Source of the DNA: Trichosporon coremiiforme
Taxonomy: Eukaryota > Basidiomycota > Tremellomycetes > Trichosporonales > Trichosporonaceae
NCBI GenBank assembly: GCA_039545355.1
Contig: BCJJ01000001.1
Coordinates: 1,796,570-1,860,569, forward strand
Reading direction: 5' to 3'
DNA: 64,000 nt
The notes beneath the pieces were generated by a model. The model ran no database searches, was not told the origin of the DNA, and worked only from the letters and a program-made list of their open reading frames with translations. Each line of letters begins with the position of its first letter. The first letter of the stretch is position 1. A program made the position numbers and the translations under genes. Shown here in pieces: positions 1 through 13,312 of this stretch.

Positions 1-3000
1 GCCACGACGAGGGACTTACTAACTCAGTGTCATGTCAGAGATAGTCTTACGTAAACCCACGGGACGACCTCCACGCCAACCTCCACGCGACGATCGCGAC
101 AATGTCGACGTGACATGACTTCGACACCACACACTATAGACTGACAATGGTGAGTGAGCTGAACTGAACCGCAGGCGAGACTCACTGCGATGCGACGCTG
201 GGCCGTGCTTGCTGGGCGCACTTGCTGCAGGCTGCAACTGCGCGGCTTGCCCGTACCCTTGCACACGACCAGCTGCACATGGTGATGCCTGTCTGTCGCC
301 TCTATGCCTAGTCATCGTAGTGAGCGCAGGGTCTCCTATCACAGCATTGGCAGGCAGTTCAGAGAAGCCAAGGCAGCCTCTCAAACAGCTAGACCGCAGA
401 GAGCCCAAGCTGACACCCAGCCGACACAAGCAGACATTCGCCGAAAGAACGCGGCGTTCGCGCAACGTTCCATGGCGGGCAAGCGTACGACCAAGCCGAG
501 CCGCACGCTCCGATCGCGCAACACGGCCAAGTGGATTGTCGGCCTCATGCTGTTCCTCGTCGTTGGTGGATGTGAGTATCCTCCCGCTGAGTGGGGAGGA
601 TGGGTTTTACGCGGCTTTCGGCCCTGTGACGACACAGCAGTGGCTACTTGGAGGTCATGCGATGCTGCACGGAACGGCTGCCGGGGTAGCTCTGGACGAT
701 TCTGCAAGATGCTAGCCGGCTTGCTGTCGGCTGGCGATGGTTGGAACCACCTTGTTCGCAATCCGCCGCTGTGTGTATGGCATCGCGTGTCTCATGGCAA
801 CGGGAAAGCGGAACTGCAGGGGTTCATCCGTTCGCCACGTCCTACCGACCTCACCTCCAGCTTCGCGTTTAGTTCGCTGAGCTAACCCCAGCCCTCGTCG
901 AGCTCATCCGTCTCATCTGGCTCGCGTTCTTCTAATCGCCCTTTCAACCCTCAGACTGCCCGCGGACGGCGCCGATCGACGATTAACGACTATGGATCAC
1001 CGACGACGATCTGCCAGCAAACCCCGACCCACACGAACTTTCCTTACTCGACGGCCCGTCACGGGCAGACTGCACCGCAAGAATGGTGCAACCAGCACGA
1101 GTTGTAACCGCCGCTTGGAAGCGCAATAGCAGCGCAGAGCGGAGTATAATGTAGCACACGGCGTGCGAGTATGCACTTTGGATATCATGCTGACTCCTCG
1201 CTACCACTGATATGACTGCTGACCGCTTACTTCTAACCCAAGGGCGCATACCGACGGACAGTCTGTTAGGCTTGCATGACTATGATCGTTCCTCCGGTCC
1301 TGGTTGCCCTTGCAAGTCCAGCGTGGCAGAGCCGGTAGATCAACCCGCGCCAGCTGAAGTTGCGGCCTAGTCCACACCGCTTCTACACAGCGTACCTCAA
1401 CCTATCGCAGATCACATTCGGCTCAAGACGCCCGTCATGAGGCTGAGGGTCCTCTCTTCGCCCACCGCTACTCTGATACGCTGCCTCAAGGTTGCACCCC
1501 TGATTGTTCTCGCGCTGATATCCTGCTCTCGGATCACCTTCTCCAGAGCTATTCAACTCATCTAGGCAGCTGCAACACTGATCCTTCGCTGGCTAACAAA
1601 TTCATAATCATGGAGGGTAAATGTACCCGCCCCTTCAATCGACACAGGCCACAGCTGTAAAAGCCCACGACAAGCGCCGAAATCCATGGGATGGAACTGT
1701 TGTCCCCGCACAGCTTGAAACTCAACTGCCGTAGAGGCCCGGCTGGTGGTCTTCAGAGGTGCGGGAGTTGCAGGTAGTTGAGGCATACAAGGTTAGTAAA
1801 CGTGCTCGAAGTCCGATGGTTAAGTGTATTCATTCGTGAGATCTTTATTGTCAGCGCTTGTTTCAAGTAACAAAGAAGTGTGGGTAGGAGAGAAGGTATC
1901 AGATACCGTTGTAAAGCTTTTACGTGCATTCCCGAAGGTAACACAGTGTGAATACGATTAGAAGAGTTTTTGTCATCATGAAAAAATGGGGGTGCGAGGG
2001 GATGGGTGCGAAGCGCAGGATACTCACAATTTTTAGCAGAAAAAGATGCGATTCGTACAGAGCGATGTTCGCTCAGACCCTACCACCGCCTGAAGGATAG
2101 ACTGCTCACGAGGAGCTGCCCTCAGCCAGCGGTTGGAGTCCAAGCATGCCGGCCGGAAGCCCCAAAACGGGGTGGTTTCCAGAAAAGCACCAGGCCAACT
2201 CAGAACGAGCGACCTAGCGACAGCAACGCTCTTCCACGGGTTGACTCATACGCGACCAATCGGCGAGCGAAAGGCTCCCGGAGGGCGCGTTCTGATGTGC
2301 CGAGCGTGAGCCCAGCAGTGACCATTGGCGTGATCCTCCTAGTCGCGGATCTAAGAACCGCGGGTTGGGATAAAGGCAGGGGGAAGTGCGGGGAACGAAG
2401 GATAGGAGAGGAAGGGGGAGGGACAATGGAGTAGGGGAAACCAGTGGAAGACGGAGCTCGGTCAATGATCTTGAAAGCGCATGCCGTACATCGTCGGAAA
2501 GATGCAGTCGAAGGATGTTGGTAGTCAGAAACATTTCGAGAAAGCAGATTGCTCTTAAAATACTTGGGTGCGACGCGCCACATAGGGGAGTAACGCCGTA
2601 AGGCCGTTGCATGGACGCGTGCCTGGCAGCGATGACGAGCCGTTCCACGGAATTTGGTCCCGCTTGGCGGTGGACTGAGGCTATGACCAGCCGCTCGTTG
2701 TCCTTGCGCTGGCCCTGCGTTGTCAGTCAGCAATCAGAGGAGCTCGCCGCTCATTACTTGTCCACTCGCACCAACCAGTCCAGACGAGACACTGGCAACC
2801 GACTACTTGTCACCTTTCCATTCCACCCAGTTCCCCCTTCTCCAGTTCCTTCCTTCGACTCTTCAACACCTTCCCCGCAAAACGAACGAGGGTCTCGACG
2901 TGGCTACGCTCCGATATTAGCCACATCTTCTCTCGAACCCCTCATTCACTACCCCTGCATCTGGTCGATTGTCATTTGCCGTCCGCCAACCGAAACAGGG

Positions 3001-3077
3001 CTTCCAGTTGCAACTCCCTTGCAGCTCATCTTCTGCCTCTCCACCGTAACAACATCCCAAACGGGGAGTGAGCAGCC
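1..3077. other. Left-edge intergenic region, no gene recognised
   Basis: I see no reading frame with recognisable protein similarity and no tRNA-like or rRNA-like segment here. All open frames are short and lack coding character. The last ~350 bases (about 2750-3060) are rich in C/T runs and probably hold the promoter and 5' leader of the downstream deubiquitinase gene. A non-coding or lineage-specific gene cannot be excluded. Confidence 0.5.
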
Positions 3078-6000
3078 ATGGTGAGTGCACTGCATAAACG
3101 CCAAGCTGGCGCTTGGGGCTAGCCATTTGACATTCGCGTTCCAATGGCGAAGCACAAGCACAGCCCTGCGGTCTTTGTCATACCGCGCGGTACTCTTTGT
3201 CGACGCTGACTCCGCAGCAGCAGCCGCAGAATAACGACGTGACAGACATCATCATCGACGACAGTCCGGCGCCGATGGAGGTCGAGGAGGCCCCCAACGT
3301 CCATGACTGTGAGTTCCGCGCGCCGTAATGCTTAATTAGTAATCTAACCCATCAATAGATGAGGCGTTCGCGGCCAACGCGATGCCCGACCTCGGGCTCG
3401 AGATCGAAGACTTCCAGGCTCAGACTTGGCGCATCGAGAACTGGAGTAAGCAGCCGCGACGATTACAGGGACCCGAGTTCAGCTGTGGTGGGCACAAGTG
3501 GTGAGTCTGGGCTTGCACGGTCCACAGAGCTGTGCTGATCTTCTCCTTCCAGGCGCATCTTGCTCTTCCCCCAGGGCAACGCCAACGGCCAGCCGAATGA
3601 CATGGTCTCCGTATACCTCGACTACGCGAACCCGAAGACGGCCCCGGAAGGTTGGCATGCATGCGCACAGTTCTGTCTCGCCATCTCCAACCCGACGGAC
3701 CCTACCATTCACTCCTGCTCTCGTGAGTTGTGTGCTGGCATGCGTCACTGTCATAGCTGACACCCCGTGCAGATGCCCACCACCGTTTCATTGCCGAGGA
3801 GTGTGACTGGGGTTTCACTCGCTTCGCCGATTTACGCAAGCTGTACACCCCGGACCACGCCAACGGCAAGACGCGTCCCACGATCGAGAATGACGAAGTC
3901 GAAATCACTGCCTTTGTCCGTGTCCTTAAGGACCCGACTGGCGTGCTTTGGCACAACTTCATCAATTACGACTCGAAGAAGGAGACTGGATATGTCGGAC
4001 TGCGCAACCAGGGTGCGACGTGTTACATGAACTCGCTTCTCCAGTCATTCTTCTGCACGAATGCGTTCCGCAAGGTGAGCTTAACATCTCTCTGTTGTTT
4101 CTAACGTCCAGGCGGTCTACCAGATCCCGACCGATAATGATGATCCATCAGAATCCCTCGCCCTCGCTCTTCAGCGTGTTTTCTACCTTCTCCAGACCTC
4201 GAACCAGCCGGTCGGCACACGGGAGCTGACGACGTCGTTCGGATGGAAGCCTGAGTCAGATACCTTTAAGCAGCACGATGTGCAGGAGCTCGCGCGTATC
4301 CTGCAGGACCGACTCGAGGCGAAGATGAAGGGAACACCCGCTGAGGGCTCAATCCCCAAGCTCTTCAAGGGCCAGATGAAGACTTACATCAAGTGTGTGG
4401 ATGTTGACTATGAGTCCTCGGTCGTTGAGGACTTCTATGATCTCCAGTTGACCATCAAGGGTCTCAAGGACCTGCGGGCGTCCTTCAAGGATTACTGCTC
4501 GGTGGAGACTCTCGACGGCGACAACAAGTACCAGGCCGAGGGCTACGGACTCCAGACGGCCAAGAAGGGTGCTATCTTCAAGTCCTTCCCTCCTGTCCTT
4601 CATCTCCAGCTTCGCCGTTTCGAGTACGACTTTGAGAAGGACGATCTCGCGAAGATCAATGACCGCCACGAGTTCCCGATGGAGATCGACCTGGAAGAGT
4701 TCCTCGAGGAGGGCGCCGATCGTTCCGTGCCTCACAACTACAAGCTGCACGGTGTTCTCGTCCACCATGGTGACCTCAACACTGGCCACTACTTCGCTCT
4801 GATCAAGCCCGAGAAGGACGGACGATGGCTCAAGTTCGATGACGACCGTGTCACACCCGTCTTCGACCGCGAGGTTCTCGAGGACAACTTCGGTGGCGGC
4901 GAGCTCCCGAACGGGCCGCCGCACCGCCTCGCCGCTCGCGACCCGAAGATCAAGAAGGCTACCAACGCCTACATGCTTGTCTACATCCGCGAGAGCGAGC
5001 TTGACAATGTTCTTGCACCCTTCACCGAGGCTGACACTCCCGTTCACCTCAAGAAGCGTCTCGACGATGAGCGCGAGCAGCTCGAGGCCAGGCGCAGGGA
5101 GAAGAATGAGCAGCACTTGTACCTCACTGCGAAGGTCATCACTGATGACATCTTCGCTCGTCACCAGGGCTTTGATCTCGCGTCGTTCGACGACAAGAAC
5201 CTGCCGGCTACCGAGTTGCCGACATTCCGTGTCCTCAAGACGGAGACGTTTGCTACCTTCCGCCAGCGTATCGCTTCGTACTTCAAGATCTCTGAGAACG
5301 ACTTCCGTCTCTGGGTACTGGTCAACCGTCAGAACAAGACGATCCGCCCCGATGTTCCGATCAGTGAGCGCAACGACAACCAGACCATGGAGTTCATTCG
5401 CAACAACATGGCTGCGCGCACGTCGGATCTTCGACTTTACCTCGACTTCAACGCGGACCACGCCAAGTTCAACCAGATGCACGCTGACCCCAACAACCAG
5501 CCTATCATGGTTTTCCTCAAGTGGTTCGACTGCAGCCGCCAGACCCTGCTCGGCCAGGGCAAGGTCTTTGTCAACAAGAACAGCAAGGTCAGCGACCTGT
5601 ACGGTGTTATCCAGGAGAAGATGGGCTGGCCCTCTTCCACGCCGATCAAGCTGTACGAGGAGATCAAGGCCGGCATGATCGAGCAGATGAAGGTCAAGTA
5701 CACCTACCAGCAGAACGAGATCCAGGACGGCGACATCATTACGTATCAGGTCGACATGACGGAGAAGGAGGTGTCCGACCTCGAAGCCCAGTCGCTGTAC
5801 TCGAGCGTCCCGCAGTTCTACGACTTCCTCCAGAACCGCGTTCTCGTCCAGTTCAAGCCCCGCGAGGAAGACCCGACCGGCAAAGCGCCAGAGTTCGACC
5901 TCATGTTGAGCAAGAAGATGGTGTACGACGTCATGGCCCACCGTGTCGGAGATTACCTGAAGCATGACCCGCTCAAGCTTCGTTTCACCTCGTCGAACCC

Positions 6001-6748
6001 GCAGACTGGTGCTCCCAAGGCGATCATCAAGCGTGCCCTCAACCAGAGCGTCGCGGACATCACCCAGACCAACTACTACAGCCAGCACCCGAACGTGATC
6101 CTGTACTACGAGCTTCTCGACATCAGTATCATCGAGCTCGAGACGAAGAAGTCGCTCAAGATTGTCTGGACCGGTCGCAACAACAAGGAGGAGGCGACGC
6201 ACCCCTTCCTGCTCCCGAAGACGAGCACGTTCAGCGATGTTGCGGATCAGCTGCTCAAGACAGTCAAGCTGCAGCCGGGAGGCTCTGGCAAGATTCGCAT
6301 CTTCGGTATTTCGAACAACGGAAGGTCGCAGCGCGAGTACACTGGCGCCGAGCTCATCGGCAACTTACCAGACCCTGCTCAGCTGTACGCCGAGGAGATC
6401 CCTGTCGATGAGCTCAACGCGGCGGACAACACGCGGATTGTGAACCTCTTCCACTACTCGCGTGATCCCTCGAAGCACCACGGTGTGCCGTGCAAGTTCG
6501 TCATCATCGAGGGCGAGCGGTTCGAGGACACGAAGAAGCGGATACAGGAGAGGATCGGTGTCTCTGACAAGGACTTCTCCAAGTTCAAGTTCTCGCTTGT
6601 GCAGTCGACGGTGTACAAGCAGCCGTCGGTTGTCGAGGACAACGACGTCCTGTACGATCACAAGTGGCAGCAGGACGACGCGCTCGGTCTCGACCACTAC
6701 GACAAGAGGCCGAACAAGCACCATGCCGATGGCATCGTCATGAGGTGA
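3078..6748 (+). CDS. UBP15: Ubiquitin carboxyl-terminal hydrolase, Ubp15/USP7 family
   Basis: Cysteine protease that removes ubiquitin from proteins; fungal Ubp15 acts in cell-cycle, endocytic and peroxisomal turnover (family knowledge). Six exons join to a 1114-residue protein: 3078-3080, 3218-3308, 3359-3500, 3553-3722, 3773-4074, 4112-6748. Order: acidic N-terminus, MATH domain (about residues 50-180, TWRIENW and [12 protein letters not shown] motifs), USP catalytic core, then C-terminal ubiquitin-like repeats typical of USP7. The Cys box [13 protein letters not shown] places the nucleophile at Cys219 and the His box GHYFALIK gives His462, close to human USP7 C223/H464. Length matches the family. 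The first coding exon is only the ATG: the donor gtgagt follows it directly. If that intron were retained, translation could only begin later, for example at the in-frame ATG near residue 21. Intron 5 is 37 nt. Confidence 0.95.
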
Positions 6749-8428
6749 TCATTTACATCCCATATATCAAGCCACCACCACATACCCTGCGCATAAAATC
6801 TCTCATTCCCATTGTGACCCCATTCTCATCAAAACTCCCCTTCCACCACCAAGCACCCACCAACCACACCATTTATCATAACCAAACGGCGGCGGATGGT
6901 GCGCAGCTACCCCTCCGACGCCAGCTAAGACCCCCGCGGGCCGCCCCTCCATACCCCCGGCGGCCACTCTGGCGCTGGCAAAAGGGGCGGTCGCATGTTT
7001 GTATCGTGACGTACGTGAGTATTGAGCCTGGAAGAAGGCGAAGGGCATCATGTAGAGCTACCGCGTGGCCAGCTTTGCGTGGTGTCACGTAGTTTTATAT
7101 AGTATAGAAAGAAGCTCAAGCGAAAGCTCGTGAGAAAACGAAAGTATGCACCTTCCTGACCAGCAATAGCTTCGACGTACGACGTATCCCTTGGCGCTGC
7201 ATCGATTATTGACGTCTCGGTCTCGTGGTCGGGATCGACGCGGGTTTCATTACATGCCCTCGCACTTTGCGGCACTCGCCACCATTATGCCCCAGTCATA
7301 ACTGGGCGACGACCAAGTGTCCATGTGGTCACTATGCTCTTGCCCTTTGGACTCGTGTGCCCGTCAGACGCCGGTGACTTGAAAATGCTTGGCATGCACG
7401 CAGGTAGGACGCCGGGGACTGAGGCAGAGGGGGACAGTGCACCATGCGGCGATGGGTGCGGTGGGTGCGGTAGGTGCGGTAGTTGCGGCGGTGCGGAGTG
7501 CGGTTTTGCTTCTTGCAAGATCCGAGCGAGACAGCGAAGGAGCTTTTCATGACCATGACATAGTACAGCCGTACAAGCCTGCAGCTCGTAGGCCAAGTCA
7601 GGCGACTGGCGACTCGGGCCGTGGCTGACCCTTCCATCCCTCAGTCTCTCGCCTCTGAAGAAGCAGAAAGCTCCCACGATGAAGGTAGCGTGCGCCGCGC
7701 ACGTCAAACCGTGGCTCTGAAATAATTCTTTCAGTGCGGTACCATTTCAGGTGCAGCTACGTCGAAAGCCTGCTTTCAGGGTTTGTCCGGATGAGCTGCC
7801 GTGGACCTGCCGAGTCCCGAGTGTCCGGCGCCACGTGCGCACCCCGGACTCGTGCATCGGCCTGGCGGCCGGGTTAGGGTGTGGTGTAATGGAAGGTGAC
7901 GCGAGATATCGACTCGATGACTCGATTTTCGGACCCCCAACCACGGTCCGGTGACTAAACCACCCCCTAAATCACCGTATTACCAGGTGAGGGCCTCGGC
8001 TCCTCGGCCAGTAGGACTCGCCACCTGTCACGCCAGGGCCAGTGCATCGCTGGCACTCGTGCACCATGCGTTACCAACTACTCGCACCCTCTCCGGATCA
8101 AGATTTCCGCGCCTCACCAAGTCAAGAGAAGTTTCTTCGCGGTGCACGGGGACACCGGAGTCGTTAGATTTTATGCATGTGGGGAGATCAAAGATCAGAG
8201 AAGCGAGAACTCAGAGACAATTTTACAGACTACGTTGTTTGATGGTGGTTGATTGTGAAAGAGGCGCGAGAGACCGGAGCCGAGACAGGCATTGTTCGGA
8301 CGTTTCGCTTTGTGTTGCAACAGTTGACTTGTGGGATTCCTCCGGCGAGAGAGAAGGAGAGGGTATTTCGTCGCGGCTGCTGGCTTGCGGGTTGAGATAT
8401 ACTAGTTAGGGCTACAGTGGTGGTTATG
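6749..8428. other. Intergenic region between convergent UBP15 and SEC66
   Basis: No gene recognised. It should contain the 3' ends of both flanking transcripts. A short GGTGCGGT-type triplet-rich stretch lies at about 7450-7500. Open frames of up to about 150 codons show no protein-like composition. Confidence 0.5.
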
Positions 8429-9338
8429 CTACTTGGCGGCGGAGACCTTGCGGGAGTTGGGAGGGGAAACCTTCTTGGGAGTGTTGGATTGGGACTTGTT
8501 GGGAGAGGCGGCGCCCGACGAGGGGGCAGAGCCGGCGACGGCCTGGACCTCGGCCATCGACGTCGCGGGCACCTGGTGCATGGGGATGCCGAGGAGTTTG
8601 GCGCGTTTCTCCATGCGCTTCTCTGTTCACGGTCAGTTGCTGTTGCTATTCAGTTGGTGGTGCGCCACTCCGGATCGGAGTGTGCGATGAAGCTCACCCT
8701 CGAGCTGGCGGGCGCGGCCGACAGAGATGACAGTGTCGCGCGTCTTCTCCGAGTGCGCCATCTCGCTGGCGGTCGCAAAGATCATGGACCCCCAGCCGTT
8801 GCGGAACGTGTTGGCCTCGGAGACGACATCGACAATCTCGGCCTCAAGCTCCTTCTCGGCGGCGGCGAAGCGGGCCATGGTGTCGTCTCCGACGAGGCCG
8901 CGCTGATGGAGCGACGCAAGAGCCTGTTTGTCCTCCTTGATGCGCCAGATGCGCTTGACGTCCGCTGTAGCGCGAACGAGAAGAGCGCTCTTGAGCATCG
9001 ACTCGGGGACGGGCGGGTTCGCCGACAGAAGCGTGATGTAGATGTCGCGCGCGGGGTGGGCGGGGAACCATGGCTCGAACGACGTCTTCTCGGCTGACAG
9101 TGTTAGCTATGCATGCAAGCAAGCAATCATGCAGCTCGGGTGGCCAAGGATGCCTGAAGTGTCCCAAGGTAATTTGTTGACAAATATCTTTGGGAGACTT
9201 CGGCTGGATTGGGAAACCCCGGAGCCGATGTGGTCATTACTCACCAGCCCTCCTACGACGGTAGATGCGCGAGAAGATGGCCATCGCCGTGACGAGCACG
9301 GTGATGTACGCGATTGGAACTGCAAGAGACGTCGCCAT
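8429..9338 (-). CDS. SEC66: Sec66/Sec71, subunit of the Sec62/63 ER translocation complex
   Basis: ER membrane protein of the Sec63 complex that supports post-translational import of secretory proteins through Sec61 (family knowledge). Three exons on the minus strand (9338-9245, 9093-8698, 8622-8429) give 227 residues. The protein starts with a short lumenal end, one hydrophobic segment (about residues 5-22, AYITVLVTAMAIFSRIY) and then RRRR, which orients the rest to the cytosol. The cytosolic part holds the family core (FEPWFPAHPARDIYITLL, the LLVRATADVKRIWRIKEDK region and NGWGSMIFATASEM). The C-terminus is a low-complexity Ser/Pro/Lys tail. The start was chosen because it precedes the membrane segment directly. 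It is divergent from MRS6, with 381 bp between start codons. Confidence 0.93.
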
Positions 9339-9719
9339 GGTTGCTGAGGTTCGTCGGGAGGTTAGGTAAGGGGGTAAGGAGGGTGGTAAGGGGTTAAGTA
9401 GTCGATGGGGAGATGGTGATGGTTGTGAGGTGTGGACGTGGGCCACCCACCGTCCGTCGGGCACCGTAGTCAGAGGCAACGAGTCGATCAGCACCGGGAC
9501 CCTGACACGTGGCATGCTTCACTCACCGCAGGCGCTGCCAGACGGCAGTCCTCAGCCCGAAGATCGAAGTTGACTCGAATCACGACAAGGTCTTGAGTGG
9601 GAGGCATGAATAAAGACCTCCCTCCCACCGCCCAACGGCCGCCTCCACCCTCGCAGTCCACTTTGAGTCCAGCCAAGGTTCTCCCGCCGATCCGCCGACT
9701 CACCCGCAATCAATCCACC
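9339..9719. promoter_or_regulatory. Shared divergent promoter region SEC66 / MRS6
   Basis: The 381 bp between two start codons facing apart must hold both promoters. A GGTAAGGGG-type purine-rich repeat lies at about 9355-9400 on the SEC66 side. No TATA box is evident. An in-frame upstream ATG at 9606 could extend MRS6 by 38 residues, but the extension is Pro-rich and unlike the family N-terminus. Confidence 0.5.
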
Positions 9720-11544
9720 ATGCTCGACTCGGACACCTACGACGTGATCGTTCTCGGCACAGGACTCGCACAAAGTATAGCCGCTGCGTGAGTCCGATTC
9801 TCTCTTATCTGTCGGCCGAGTCGGCTAGCCGCTGGCTTTGTCTGCCCACGTATTCATGCCCATCGCAGATCGACTATCAGATTACGAGTCTAGTCGAAAT
9901 GAACTACAGCCCTCCACCCGGAGACTCGGGACCCCGCTTCCGATCTTGTTATCGCTGGCGTGCTCCCTTACCACTCTCTCTACTCAACAACATATGCTGA
10001 TGCAACAGTGCCCTAGCCAAGGCTGGCAAGAGCGTCCTCCACCTCGACCCGAACGAGCACTATGGCAGCGAACAGGCCAGCCTGACGCTCGACGAGCTCG
10101 TGGCCTGGGCTGAAGCTCGGGGCGCTGAGTCGTCGGAACCGTCTGCCTCTGAGTCGTCTTCCTCGTGGGCCGAGACACCGTACGGCTCATCTCAGAGGGC
10201 AACATACACCCACTGCTCGACCACTGGCCTCGGCTCCCTGGCACAGGATAGGCGGAGGTATGCGCTGTCTCTGTTCCCCGCGCTCATGGTGTCACGGGGC
10301 GAGCTCGTGTCGACACTCATCTCGTCCGATGTGGCCAAGTACGTCGGCTTCCGGCTGCTGGACGGTGTGAGCGTGTGGGACCCCAAGACTTCTTCTCCTC
10401 GCCGAGTGCCCGGCAGCAAGGAGGACGTGTTCCGGGACAAGTCGATCTCGTTGCCGGAGAAGCGCAAGCTCATGAAGGCGCTTCTCTTCGCCGGTAACGA
10501 GTTTGAGGAAGATGAGGTTTTCAAGGGTGAGCTTTGTTAACATGCTGCGTAACTGACATCCAGGTGCTGAGAAGAAGGGCGTGCTCGCCTTCCTGAAGGA
10601 GAGCTTTGCGCTTCCAGACCATCTCGCCGAGGCGGTCGCGTACGCCGTCTCCTTCGCAATGCCCGAGGAGCAGAGCGTGCCAGCTCTCGAGCGCGCGAGG
10701 AAGTATCTGAGGAGTATCGGCCGGTACGGACCGAGCGCTTTCCTCGTGGGCCAGTACGGCGGCGCCGGTGAGGTTGCGCAGGGGTATTGCCGGTGAGTTT
10801 TCCTCGTCATACTAGTTGTCCTACGAACAAGCTGACCCCAGCGCCTGCGCCGTGTTCGGCGGGACGTACGTGCTCGGACCCGAGGCTATGCCGGAAATCT
10901 CGGCGGCCAGCGCCGACGTTTCAACAGGTGACGACGCCAAGTCCAGCGGCAATGCTGGCGGTGTCCAAGTCAAGGTCCCCGCGCACCCAGCGCCGCTGCG
11001 CACGACACACCTCGTCACGTCTCCTTCCTTCCTTACCAAGGTCTCCGGATCCGACAAGAACGTGACAGCTCACGCTGTTGCCGTCGTGACCTCGCAGCCG
11101 GGATGTCTGAAGCGGCCGACCAAGGACGACGAGGAGGTAGAGAACGACGACACGGGCGTAATCATCTTCCCGCCTTCCGCTGAGTCGCCGCTCGTGCGCG
11201 CGCTCATCATGGGCGAGGGCACCGGCTCCTGCCCTGCGGGCCAGTGGGTTGTCTACCTCTCCTCGGAACTTGAGGGCGGGAAGGACCCGAAGGAGCTGCT
11301 CCGGCCGTACCTTGAGAAGATCGGGGGAGAAGTCGCATTCGAGGCGTACTACCTCGCCCACAGGGCGAAGGAGCAGCAGGAGGCACCCGAGGGCGTAGTG
11401 CTTGTCCAGCCATACAGTGGTCAGCACATGCTGACTGAGGGACTGGACTGGGAGGCTGAGCAGGGCGAGAAGGCGTTCCGCGCTGTGCTGCCCGAGGGCG
11501 AGTTCTTCCCGAAGCCCGAAGGCGAGGAGGACGAGGAGGAATAG
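9720..11544 (+). CDS. MRS6: Rab escort protein (Rab geranylgeranyltransferase component A)
   Basis: Presents newly made Rab GTPases to geranylgeranyltransferase II and delivers them to membranes; related to Rab-GDI (family knowledge). Four exons (9720-9787, 10009-10526, 10564-10792, 10842-11544) give 505 residues. The N-terminal dinucleotide-fold motif YDVIVLGTGLAQSI (residues 7-20), followed after the first intron by ALAKAGKSVLHLDPNEHYG, is the GDI/REP signature. The middle has the Rab-binding-platform-like segment LFPALMVSRGELVSTLISSDVAKY and the YGGAGEVAQGYCRACAVFGGTYVLG block conserved in REP/GDI. The inserted low-complexity Ser/Glu stretch after EHYG and the long acidic C-terminus fit REP better than the roughly 440-residue GDI. 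Intron 1 is unusually long here (221 nt). The next gene, H4, is convergent. Confidence 0.92.
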
Positions 11545-12289
11545 TCCACTCATCCACTGTACGTCCCTATCGTCGCCGCCGGTATCGTTGCCACCCGCCG
11601 GCTAGAAATAATCAGTGATTGGAAGGCCGATGGCCTGGAACGTTCCGCAGAGTGCCGAAGTTCAGCGATGGCGAGCGCCGCCCCCACTCTCTCCCACTCC
11701 TCATACGACAGCTCAGCGTCTGGCCGTTATCTCGGACCCGACGCTGGTCCCACGCATCTTCTGCTCTGCATGGAAATCCCCATTTCACCCATAGTTGTAT
11801 CATAAACCTTGCATTGCATGCAGAACTTCTTTAATCACGGATCCGAGTCGAAAGAATCCAAAAAGAGAGGCTGGCTCCCGAAAATGGTTGCCACTCGATT
11901 TGCCACCGGCCACCTGACCGGCCGTGCAAGCAGTTCCGGGCCTGACGATGGTCAACCTACTACGCGGAATGAAATCCTGCCCAGCCCCTTCCATGACTCT
12001 GGTTCCCGACCACTCATGACCTTGCAACCCACGCCCACTCACATATACCCTCATCAGTCATTCCCAAGGCAAAACTGCAAATGTAACCAGATAGTTTGTT
12101 TGTTATCAGGCTCGTGCCGATCCATTGTGACCAGGCTACAAAAAGAACTAATCAAAAAGCGAAGTTGGTAATCGGGTTGTTCCTCGCGGAGAGTCCGCAG
12201 AACAAAGAACGAAGATGCGTTGATGAGCGACGAGTCGTCGTGGGCGTCGAATGGTAGCCCTGGCGCTTGGCGCTCGGTCAGCGACGCGC
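11545..12289. other. Intergenic region between convergent MRS6 and histone H4
   Basis: It holds the 3' flanks of both genes. No protein-like frame and no RNA gene were recognised. I did not find a metazoan-type histone 3' stem-loop next to the H4 stop, as expected for a fungus with polyadenylated histone mRNA. Confidence 0.5.

Positions 12290-13312
<1,023 letters not shown>

Noticed and set aside
4349..6202. 617-codon open frame antisense to UBP15
   Set aside because: Same codon-bias shadow effect; the plus-strand frame has catalytic motifs.
7861..7890. GGGTTAGGG-like word resembling telomere repeat
   Set aside because: A single occurrence without tandem repetition.
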